Below, piece after piece: positions 18,559-26,009 of a stretch of 64,000 nucleotides of DNA. Each line of letters starts with the position of its first letter. The first letter of the stretch is position 1. Both the position numbers and the translations under genes were made by a program. Origin of the DNA: Clostridia bacterium (GTDB lineage: Bacteria; Bacillota; Clostridia; TANB77; CAG-508); the NCBI GenBank assembly GCA_900759015.1, contig CAAEUE010000002.1, forward strand, positions 124,001 through 188,000, given 5' to 3'. The notes below the pieces were generated by a model, which made no database searches, had not been told where the DNA came from, and was given only the letters and a program-made list of their open reading frames with translations.

Positions 18559-19113
18559 ATGACAGAAAAAGAAAAAGCAAAAAATGGTGAATTATATAAT
18601 CCTATGTTTGATGAAGAATTAATAAATGAACGTTTTAAAGTTAAAGATTTATGTTTTAAATACAATAATACTATTCCTTCTAATGTAGAAGAAAGAAATT
18701 CTATCTTAAAACAAATCTTATCTACTACTGATGAGACTACAGTCGTTGAGCAACCTTTCGTTTGCGATTATGGATATAATATTTATTTTGGGAAAAATTT
18801 TTATGCTAATCACAATTTAATAATTCTTGATACTACTACTGTAAAATTTGGTGATAACGTTTTTATTGGTCCAAATTGTGGATTTTATACTGCAGGCCAT
18901 CCTGTAGATGTTAACAAAAGAAATTCTGGGTTAGAATATGCTAAACCTATAACAGTTGGAAATAATGTTTGGTTTGGTGGAAATGTTGTCGTACTACCTG
19001 GAGTTACAATTGGTGATAATACTATAATAGGAGCAGGTAGTATTGTTACAAAGGATATTCCTTCAAATGTAATCGCAGTTGGAAATCCATGTAATGTTAT
19101 AAAAGAAATTTAA
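18559..19113 (+). CDS. Maltose O-acetyltransferase-like hexapeptide acetyltransferase
   Basis: The 184-residue protein has the Mac (maltose acetyltransferase) N-terminal domain starting MTEKEKAKNGELYNP, followed by a left-handed beta helix with hexapeptide repeats. The catalytic histidine lies in FYTAGHPVD near residue 113, and the GAGSIVTKDIPSNVIAVGNP segment near the end is typical. It acetylates a sugar or related hydroxyl using acetyl-CoA. A second, more distant member is at 53228-53767. The ribosome binding site is GGAGG. Confidence 0.88.
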   Translation: MTEKEKAKNGELYNPMFDEELINERFKVKDLCFKYNNTIPSNVEERNSILKQILSTTDETTVVEQPFVCDYGYNIYFGKNFYANHNLIILDTTTVKFGDNVFIGPNCGFYTAGHPVDVNKRNSGLEYAKPITVGNNVWFGGNVVVLPGVTIGDNTIIGAGSIVTKDIPSNVIAVGNPCNVIKEI

Positions 19114-19117
19114 AATA

Positions 19118-19164
19118 AAGCACCTAATTAATAACAGTTTATACTGTATTTAAAGGTGCTTTTT
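19118..19164. terminator. Bidirectional intrinsic terminator
   Basis: AAAGCACCT pairs with AGGTGCTTT, with T-rich flanks on both strands. It lies between the converging genes 18559-19113 (plus) and 19168-20340 (minus). Confidence 0.75.
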
Positions 19165-19167
19165 AAT

Positions 19168-20340
19168 TTATATACTTGAATTTACTTCTATTATTTTTAT
19201 TTCTGATGTTTGTAATTCACATATTTCTACTGTTGTAATCTCTCCATTTTCAGCCCCGAAACAATATCCATAACCATTTAGGAAGAATGAATATCTTTTT
19301 GGCAAATCAGTTTCTTGCCCTGTTTTTAAATTAACTTTATATGTACTCTGACCTGAAGTAAAATATGCAAATTCATCATCAATATATGCCAATCTTTCAA
19401 ATCCACCATGTGCTTTCCAAATGATTTCTTCTGTATTGTTTTCAGGATTAATCTTATATAAACTAAATTCTGTTTCTATATTGTTTCCATCAGTACCTTT
19501 TCTAGTAAATACATAATTACCATCTGCTGAAAATACATCGTTTCCAAACATTCCTAATTTATGGTTTTCATTTGTGTCAAGATATATTACTCTATATGCC
19601 TCATTATCAGCAAAGTCTATATATGTTAAACAATTATCATCTACATTACTAATATATGTTCTTCCTTGTGCTAATTCTTTTTTATTTGTTCCATCAATAT
19701 TTGCAGAATATATACTCCTTGATGTTAAATCTGTATAATATATAATATTATTATGTATCTTGAAATAATTTTTAACATTTTCTATAATAGTTTCTTTATT
19801 GCTTCCATCTTTATCCATAACGCATAAATTTCCTTGAGGAGTACCATTTATTCTGTCATATCCTATTTGATCTGTAAAATATATCTTATCTTCTGTAAGC
19901 CATAATTGAATAGATGCACCATCATAAATTTTTTGTACATTTCCTTGCAAATCTATTTTATAAATTCCCTTTCCTCTATAATAATTTGGCATTGTATATA
20001 CATATTCACCATCAAAATAAAGTTTATTTACTCCATCTTCCATAGTATATAGTAACTCTAATTTTTCTTCCTTACAATCGTATTTAAATATATTGTTTGT
20101 AGAATTATTATATATAATTATATCTCCTATTTTCGCAAAACTACTTCCTGTTTGCATACTATATGTTTTCTCGTTTTCCAATTTTTGTTCTTCGCTTATC
20201 TTAACTTCTTCTACCAATGTATTTGTAGAATTACTCTCTTTTATACTTACATCGGTTCCGATTTTAAAAATAATAAGCTGTATTAAAACTATTATTATAA
20301 TTATGATTAATGCTATTATAATTTCTTTAAATCTTTTCAT
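19168..20340 (-). CDS. DUF5050-like beta-propeller membrane-anchored protein
   Basis: The 390-residue protein has one N-terminal membrane segment (about 7-27). The outer domain consists of repeated strands of the type YYTDLTSRSIYSANIDGTNKK, which fits a DUF5050 or low-density-lipoprotein-receptor YWTD-like propeller. Such domains bind ligands and are rarely enzymes. Its ATG overlaps the stop codon of the upstream DUF4173 gene, so the two proteins are probably coexpressed. The function is unknown. Confidence 0.72.
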   Translation of the reverse strand: MKRFKEIIIALIIIIIIVLIQLIIFKIGTDVSIKESNSTNTLVEEVKISEEQKLENEKTYSMQTGSSFAKIGDIIIYNNSTNNIFKYDCKEEKLELLYTMEDGVNKLYFDGEYVYTMPNYYRGKGIYKIDLQGNVQKIYDGASIQLWLTEDKIYFTDQIGYDRINGTPQGNLCVMDKDGSNKETIIENVKNYFKIHNNIIYYTDLTSRSIYSANIDGTNKKELAQGRTYISNVDDNCLTYIDFADNEAYRVIYLDTNENHKLGMFGNDVFSADGNYVFTRKGTDGNNIETEFSLYKINPENNTEEIIWKAHGGFERLAYIDDEFAYFTSGQSTYKVNLKTGQETDLPKRYSFFLNGYGYCFGAENGEITTVEICELQTSEIKIIEVNSSI

Positions 20341-21791
20341 TATTTAATCCCCTCTATGGACTTTTTAGCCAATATTTTAGACATATTTAAATCTCTAAAG
20401 TCCATTTTTTCATTTGATAAATTTTCGTAAGCATTATTTATATATCTTATAACCTCATTTTTAGTTTGTTCATCTACATTTTCTATTTCTAAAATTTGTA
20501 TCAGTTCTGTTATAGCATCTGTTCCAGTTTCTTCTTCTAGATATTCTAAATCTATTTTTCCTGTTTCTATGTATCTTTCTATATTTCTATTTGCAATAAT
20601 TGCATCAAAATTTATAAAATTCATTCCTATATATACAACAACTAATATTGTAAAATATGTTCTTAATAAGTGTTTTTGCTTATTTAATATATATAATACT
20701 GTTGGAATTAATAAAATTACTTCTGCAAATAATACACAATATACTAATAACCTTAAAAAAGTATATCCATACGCTTGTTCATAAAAATGCATTCTAACTG
20801 CAGAAGATATTATTATTATAAATGTAAATATTACCATAATTATACACATAAAGTTTAAATATTTGTTATTTTTAGCTGCATATTTTTTTGTAACTAATAT
20901 CACTATTAAATTTATCACTGATACAACCATTAACTGGAAAAATCCCTGTCTTGCATAATCTGCATAATTAATATTCGTTTTTTGCATAAATAATGAATTT
21001 ATCTGGATTATACAAAATACTAAATAAATTACATTTAATGATGTTAATACCATTTTAAAAGTAGTACTGTCTAAAGTTTTATTTTCTTCTTTTACCTCAT
21101 CTTCTATAAAATATTCATCATACCTTGTAATAATATAAAAGAAGCTTGATAGATATATAAATATACATACTATTAAAATTACTCTTATAAAAATCCCCAT
21201 TAAATCTACATTACTAAATAAATTGAAAAATGAATTTAGTATATTTGTAATCATGTTACTAAATACTGAGTCTGCTGATGCTAAAATTGCAATAATAATT
21301 ATTACTAAAGGAACAGTAATACATATCCCCTTTATAATATTTTTTGATTTCGTCTCTTTTTTCTTTTCCTGTTTTATTTTAAATTTTCTAGCAAGCAAAT
21401 TTTTTAATTCCGTCATTGTTTCGCCAATATATGCAAATGGTTCTATTATTATATCTAAAATTCTTTCTAGTAAGGTCTTTGCTATTAATTTTGTAGTAGT
21501 TAAACTTAAAATCATTATTATCAATAATATTGGTATAACTAATAAATTTACTATATTAAAAAAGCTATTATTAAATATAAAATATGTACTAGCCAAAATA
21601 ATTATTGGTATTATTAAAAATCTTGAATTTTTATTTTTTATTTTATTTGTTTTCTCTAATAATGTTACTATGTAATATGTAATTGGTATTACAAATAATA
21701 ACATTGAAAGTCCTAGCTGTTTTCCAAAGAATAATATTACACTCCATATACTGAGTAATATTGCTCCTAAAAATATATTTATTTTTTTCAT
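20340..21791 (-). CDS. DUF4173 multipass membrane protein
   Basis: A 483-residue protein with about a dozen hydrophobic segments and the DUF4173 hallmarks HFYEQAYGYTFLRLLVY and NFDAIIANRNIERY near the C-terminus, followed by a soluble tail. No enzymatic motif is obvious. It is translationally coupled to the downstream DUF5050-like propeller protein (shared base at 20340). The family is often found with stress or envelope regulators in Firmicutes; its role is not known. Confidence 0.82.
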   Translation of the reverse strand: MKKINIFLGAILLSIWSVILFFGKQLGLSMLLFVIPITYYIVTLLEKTNKIKNKNSRFLIIPIIILASTYFIFNNSFFNIVNLLVIPILLIIMILSLTTTKLIAKTLLERILDIIIEPFAYIGETMTELKNLLARKFKIKQEKKKETKSKNIIKGICITVPLVIIIIAILASADSVFSNMITNILNSFFNLFSNVDLMGIFIRVILIVCIFIYLSSFFYIITRYDEYFIEDEVKEENKTLDSTTFKMVLTSLNVIYLVFCIIQINSLFMQKTNINYADYARQGFFQLMVVSVINLIVILVTKKYAAKNNKYLNFMCIIMVIFTFIIIISSAVRMHFYEQAYGYTFLRLLVYCVLFAEVILLIPTVLYILNKQKHLLRTYFTILVVVYIGMNFINFDAIIANRNIERYIETGKIDLEYLEEETGTDAITELIQILEIENVDEQTKNEVIRYINNAYENLSNEKMDFRDLNMSKILAKKSIEGIK

Positions 21792-21928
21792 AATAAAATA
21801 CCTCCATAAATATTTTATGAAGATATTTTATTTCTTTTGTTATCGTTTGTCAATAATTATTTATTGTTTTTATATAAATAATTGAATTATTATATCCAAA
21901 ACTAATATAAATAAACCACTTAAAAATA

Positions 21929-22423
21929 TTAACCAAAATGCCACTTTCTATTAATATATCTTAAAACATATGCTAATTTTGGATTACTTTCATCATAATA
22001 TACATCAATTTCTGAACCTAGTGGGTATATTTTTTCCATTGGATTTTTATAAATTCTAATAAATGAATTTACTTTTTGTTTTATAATTAATCTTTGTTTT
22101 TCATCTTCTTTATATTCAACTTCAGAATTTGATTCTAATGGACTACTAGTAGTTACTATTTTATATGATTTATACTCTGGACCTGTTACTTTATATTCTT
22201 TTCCGTTTGCCTCATAATAGACCATTGGAAGATGTACTCCACTATGTTCTCCTCCTCTATTAGCTAAAGTATATTTTTTAACTATTCCTTTAGTTCTTGC
22301 TTTGCATCTTTTTTCTTGAATTAGATATTTATAATAAACTTTAAATGCTATTATAAATAACACTACTGAAAATATTGTTAGAAATATTCCAAATACAATT
22401 TTAATTATTTGTGTATCTTGCAT
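21929..22423 (-). CDS. Membrane-anchored DUF3592-like protein
   Basis: A 164-residue protein with an N-terminal membrane segment (about 6-27) and a small beta-rich outer domain (VHLPMVYYEANGKEYKVTG and IDVYYDESNPKLAYVLRY), which resembles DUF3592. The start at 22423 is supported by GAGGAG 8 bases upstream; that site overlaps the end of the LysR gene, which stops at 22425. The two genes are therefore cotranscribed. The function is unknown. Confidence 0.65.
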   Translation of the reverse strand: MQDTQIIKIVFGIFLTIFSVVLFIIAFKVYYKYLIQEKRCKARTKGIVKKYTLANRGGEHSGVHLPMVYYEANGKEYKVTGPEYKSYKIVTTSSPLESNSEVEYKEDEKQRLIIKQKVNSFIRIYKNPMEKIYPLGSEIDVYYDESNPKLAYVLRYINRKWHFG

Positions 22424-22424
22424 C

Positions 22425-23291
22425 TTAATTCTCCTCAAAATATTCTTTTATAATTTTTATCAAATCATTTAATTCTTTAAATTTATTAGAGTTTATATAA
22501 ATTCCAAATTCAATTTTACCTAATTCTATAGTAGTTTTTACCTCAACTAAATTAAACTTTTTAAAATCATTCTTATCTACATATTCTCGTGTTATTAAAC
22601 CTAAAGCTTTTCCTGAACTTGCGAGTTCTAGAATTGTTTTATAACTACTATTTCTTAATTTTAAATTCTTGCCGTGAGTTAGTTCTTTTATTCTTTCTAC
22701 AGATTGTGCATATGTTCTTGGTGCATATATAATTTGATTTTCTATATTTTCAACCGTTAGTTTTTGGCTTGCAAATGAAGACTCTTTACTCGCAATAATT
22801 ACATCATGTAAATGTCCTAATTTAATATATTTAATTCCATTCAATATATCTTTATTATTCCTTTTTGAAAAAACTATATCTAATTCTTCATTTTTCAACT
22901 TTTTCATCATTTCAGATGTTTCTTCACAAATTAAATTTATTTTTACATTTGGATATTTTAAACAATATTTATTTATAACATCTCCAAAGATACAACTTCC
23001 CATATGATTATGCGTTCCAATATTAATAAATTTTTCTTTAATTAATTGTTCGTCAATTCTATTAAGTTCTTCAATAGGATTTTTAAGCTTCTCATATAGT
23101 TCTTTTCCCTCTGATGTTAAAGAAAGTCCTTTACTCTTTCTATTAAATAATTTTAGAGTTAATTGTTTTTCTAAATTTTTGATTTGTTTGGTAACAGCTG
23201 GTTGCGATATATTTAGCTTTGCACTTGCTTTGGTTATATTTTCTTCTTTAGCCACTGCAACAAAAATTCTATATAATTCAAAATCTATCAT
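22425..23291 (-). CDS. LysR-family transcriptional regulator
   Basis: The 288-residue protein has the LysR winged helix-turn-helix at residues 1-60 (FVAVAKEENITKASAKLNISQPAVTKQIKNLE) and a periplasmic-binding-protein-like effector domain. LysR proteins usually control a divergent gene, but here the neighbour upstream (23385) is on the same strand, beyond a terminator, and the downstream gene is the DUF3592-like protein. The target and effector are unknown. Confidence 0.88.
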   Translation of the reverse strand: MIDFELYRIFVAVAKEENITKASAKLNISQPAVTKQIKNLEKQLTLKLFNRKSKGLSLTSEGKELYEKLKNPIEELNRIDEQLIKEKFINIGTHNHMGSCIFGDVINKYCLKYPNVKINLICEETSEMMKKLKNEELDIVFSKRNNKDILNGIKYIKLGHLHDVIIASKESSFASQKLTVENIENQIIYAPRTYAQSVERIKELTHGKNLKLRNSSYKTILELASSGKALGLITREYVDKNDFKKFNLVEVKTTIELGKIEFGIYINSNKFKELNDLIKIIKEYFEEN

Positions 23292-23338
23292 ATTACATCA
23301 TTCCTGTATTATATTTTTTTCTAAATGTTTTTATATCA

Positions 23339-23375
23339 CAAAAGCATGAGACATTCAACATATCCCATGCTTTTG
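23339..23375 (-). terminator. Intrinsic terminator after 23385-24374
   Basis: CAAAAGCATG pairs perfectly with CATGCTTTTG across a 17-base loop, downstream of the radical SAM gene. The T-run is interrupted, so strength is uncertain. Confidence 0.55.
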
Positions 23376-23384
23376 TACTTAAAA

Positions 23385-24374
23385 TCAATTAAATAATTTT
23401 AATAAATCTTCGAAGGCTTTTTTTATTTGCATACCCTCTTTTCCATTTAAATTATAATGGAGTGAAGAATTTTTGCACCCAGACAAGTGCAATACCATAT
23501 TCGATGATAAAAATAAGCTAAATACTCCTTCTTGGCAATTACCTGTTTTATATAGTAAACAATTACTAATGCAATATTCAGAATAGTTGGCTCTTCTTGT
23601 TGAATCCTTTACTTGAATCCAATTATTGCCCCTAAAATAGCAACTCATTGGAATTCCATTGCCTTTGCTTATTAATTGTGTTGTCCACTCTGCTTCTGAA
23701 TGATTTGAAATTTCGGATAAGAAATCATAAAAGTTGCTCATTGGAATAAAAAGCTCTTCCCACAATTTATATGCTGCTTCCCCGCTGACTTTATTAGAAT
23801 ATCCAAAGTATTCAGAGAACCTATTTAAGTCCAATAATTTAACATTTACATTTAATTCATCAATTGCTTTTAATACAAGTAATTTAACTTGACATTGATT
23901 TAGCTTAGTTACGACAATATTGTATCGTACTGAAAATCCATTACTCCTTAACAATTTTGTTATTCTTATAACATCTTTAGAAAGATATTTGGGAAAATGA
24001 ACACCTTCTATGTATTCTGATATGCTATCTACACTAAAAACAATATCTATATTTTCTTTGTATTTTTTAAGTATATCTATGTATTCCAAAATTTTAAACC
24101 CATTTGTATTAATTCTTATTTTAGTATCTTTGAATTTCATGATGTATTCAATAAGCTTACCAAAATAAGGTACACTTGTTGGTTCTCCACCTGTTATTCT
24201 ATAATTTGTGATTCCAACTTCATGTGCATTTGCAATAATTTTTTTAATATTCGAAAAAGAAATGGTTTCTTTTTCTTTTGATATGCTTTCTCCTCCTCTT
24301 TTACAATAAAAGCATTGATAATTGCAGTTTGTCGTTAATGCTATTGCTAAATAAGTATTTACCCGTTTTTTCAT
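23385..24374 (-). CDS. MoaA-like radical SAM protein
   Basis: A 329-residue radical SAM enzyme. The cluster motif CNYQCFYC is at residues 17-24, followed by the GGEPT SAM-contact motif near 62. The C-terminal third has several cysteines (SCYFRG, YCISNCLLYKTGNC, SGCKNSS), which suggests an auxiliary iron-sulphur cluster as in MoaA or SPASM proteins. It lacks the MoaA C-terminal Gly-Gly tail and no other molybdopterin gene is near, so a different substrate is likely. Codon 4 is CGG, which is otherwise almost absent from native-looking genes, and the composition is slightly GC-richer. Acquisition by transfer is possible. Confidence 0.75.
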   Translation of the reverse strand: MKKRVNTYLAIALTTNCNYQCFYCKRGGESISKEKETISFSNIKKIIANAHEVGITNYRITGGEPTSVPYFGKLIEYIMKFKDTKIRINTNGFKILEYIDILKKYKENIDIVFSVDSISEYIEGVHFPKYLSKDVIRITKLLRSNGFSVRYNIVVTKLNQCQVKLLVLKAIDELNVNVKLLDLNRFSEYFGYSNKVSGEAAYKLWEELFIPMSNFYDFLSEISNHSEAEWTTQLISKGNGIPMSCYFRGNNWIQVKDSTRRANYSEYCISNCLLYKTGNCQEGVFSLFLSSNMVLHLSGCKNSSLHYNLNGKEGMQIKKAFEDLLKLFN

Positions 24375-24500
24375 CTACTTTACCTCCTAATAATTAGTAT
24401 CTGTTTATAAAAAATCTTATATTTTATTTTAATATAATAATTCTATTTTTAGAAATACATAAATGTTAGGTTGTTATAACTTAATGGAATATCATTGTAC

Positions 24501-24665
24501 AAAAAAAATAAGCATAGCTTTGCTATGCTCTCTTGGTACCGATGGTGGGAACTCCCCTTTGGGCCGCGTCGTAAAAATAGTCCACAGGACTATTTTTGTC
24601 TTAAGTTTTGTGTCTGTAAAGGCAGACACAAAACTTAACCCCTCCTTTTCGAGTCCCACCATTCA
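24501..24665. repeat. Duplicated tRNA-Leu 3' end with terminator and nested hairpins
   Basis: The last part of tRNA-Leu plus its terminator hairpin (AGCATAGC-TTT-GCTATGCT) is repeated 164 bases away. The outer copy at 24511-24552 includes the terminator and TGGTACCGATGGTGGGA. Between the copies are two perfect hairpins: an 11-bp stem at 24573-24597 (loop ACA) and a 16-bp stem at 24601-24638 (loop TAAAGG). At 24648-24660 the tRNA piece GAGTCCCACCAT appears on the opposite strand, so the segment has inverted ends derived from the tRNA. It accounts for most of the 456-base gap between the genes at 24374 and 24831. Confidence 0.75.
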
Positions 24666-24674
24666 AAAAAAATA

Positions 24675-24693
24675 AGCATAGCTTTGCTATGCT
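24675..24693 (-). terminator. tRNA-Leu terminator
   Basis: AGCATAGC pairs perfectly with GCTATGCT around an AAA loop on the minus strand and is followed by TATTTTTTTT. It starts five bases beyond the encoded CCA end of the tRNA. Confidence 0.85.
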
Positions 24694-24698
24694 CTTCT

Positions 24699-24781
24699 TG
24701 GTACCGATGGTGGGACTCGAACCCACATGGTTTCCCGCCAGATTTTGAGTCTGGTGCGTCTGCCAGTTCCGCCACATCGGC
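24699..24781 (-). tRNA. tRNA-Leu (CAA anticodon)
   Basis: An 83-base class II tRNA. The acceptor stem pairs GCCGATG with CATCGGT (one G-U pair). The anticodon stem CCAGA/TCTGG encloses the loop CTCAAAA, giving anticodon CAA, which reads the leucine codon UUG. A variable arm and the TTCGAGTCCCACC T-arm follow, and the discriminator A and CCA end are encoded. The gene sits between deoB and the duplicated tRNA fragment. Confidence 0.95.
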
Positions 24782-24830
24782 ATGTTATATGCTAATACAT
24801 ATTAGCATATATTTTTTTATTTTGCAATAA

Positions 24831-26009
24831 TTAAATTATTAAATCTTTAAAACTCTTACCATATTTTAATGTTGGATAGTTAAAAATATCTAATACCGTT
24901 GCTGAAATGTCTGCATATGTGTCTCTTATTCCAAGATTTACTCCTTTTTTTATATTTTTTCCATAAATTAAAATAGGTATATATTCCCTATCATGATCTG
25001 TACTTGGTGTTGAAGGATCATTTCCATGATCTGCTGTTATAATTAATAAATCGTTGTCGTTCATTGCCTCCATAATTTCTGGTAATTTATTATCAAAATA
25101 TTCTAATGCTTTTGCATATCCTTCTACATTATTTCTATGGCCATATAGCATATCAAAATCTACTAAATTTGTAAAAATTAATTTTGCATTTTTACTATTC
25201 TTTATTTCCTCTATTGTTTTTTCTATTCCGTCTGCATTTCCTTCTGTATGAATTGCTCTTGATATTCCTCTACCAGAAAATAAATCTTCAATTTTTCCTA
25301 TTGCTACTACTTCATTACTATTTTCGTGTAATACATCTAGCATCGTCTTTCCAAATTCTGGTGATTCGAAATCTTTTCTATTATATGTTCTAGTAAAATT
25401 ATCTGCTTTATCTCCTACAAAAGGTCTAGCAATAACTGTTCCTATATCATATTCTTCTGTACTTAGCATTTCTCTCGCTATTTTACAAATTTCATATAAT
25501 TTTTCTACTGGGATTATGTCCTCATGTGCTGCAATTTGAAAAACGCTATCTGCAGAAGTATATATGATTGGATATCCTGTTTTTAAATGTTCTTCGCCAT
25601 ATTGTTTTAATAATTCTGTACCAGAACCAACACCATTAAATAATGTTCCTTTTAATCCAGTTTTTTCCTTAAATTCTTCTATCATTTTATCCGGAAAACC
25701 ATTAGGATATGTTTTAAAAGGAGCCTCTTTTACAAATCCCGAAATTTCCCAGTGTCCTACAGGACTATTTTTACCAGCACATTTTTCTTGTGCTTTACCA
25801 TAATCTCCAGTAGGATTTTCTTCTTTTTCTGGAATAGTTAATCCATCAATATTATATAGTCCTAATTTTTTCATATTATTTAATTTTGGTTTAGCTATTT
25901 CATAAATATGTCCTAATGTATTTGCACCAACATCACCATATTTGTCAGCATCTGGTAATTCCCCAACGCCAAAACTGTCTAAAACAATAATAATTGCTCT
26001 ATTTATCAT
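24831..26009 (-). CDS. deoB: Phosphopentomutase
   Basis: DeoB interconverts ribose 1-phosphate and ribose 5-phosphate (and the deoxy forms) in nucleoside salvage, using two manganese ions. The 392-residue protein has the alkaline-phosphatase-superfamily metal motifs: VLDSFGVGELPDA near residue 10, the threonine in GANTLGHI, the late DHGNDPSTPSTDHDREYIPIL near 330-350, and the family insert with GHWEI. The start overlaps the preceding gene by 11 bases. The order spoIIM-xerD-(unknown)-deoB resembles that in other Clostridia. Confidence 0.96.
   Translation of the reverse strand: MINRAIIIVLDSFGVGELPDADKYGDVGANTLGHIYEIAKPKLNNMKKLGLYNIDGLTIPEKEENPTGDYGKAQEKCAGKNSPVGHWEISGFVKEAPFKTYPNGFPDKMIEEFKEKTGLKGTLFNGVGSGTELLKQYGEEHLKTGYPIIYTSADSVFQIAAHEDIIPVEKLYEICKIAREMLSTEEYDIGTVIARPFVGDKADNFTRTYNRKDFESPEFGKTMLDVLHENSNEVVAIGKIEDLFSGRGISRAIHTEGNADGIEKTIEEIKNSKNAKLIFTNLVDFDMLYGHRNNVEGYAKALEYFDNKLPEIMEAMNDNDLLIITADHGNDPSTPSTDHDREYIPILIYGKNIKKGVNLGIRDTYADISATVLDIFNYPTLKYGKSFKDLII

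Noticed and set aside
24463..24783. Open frames on both strands across tRNA-Leu
   Set aside because: They run through the tRNA and its duplicated fragment, so they are chance frames.
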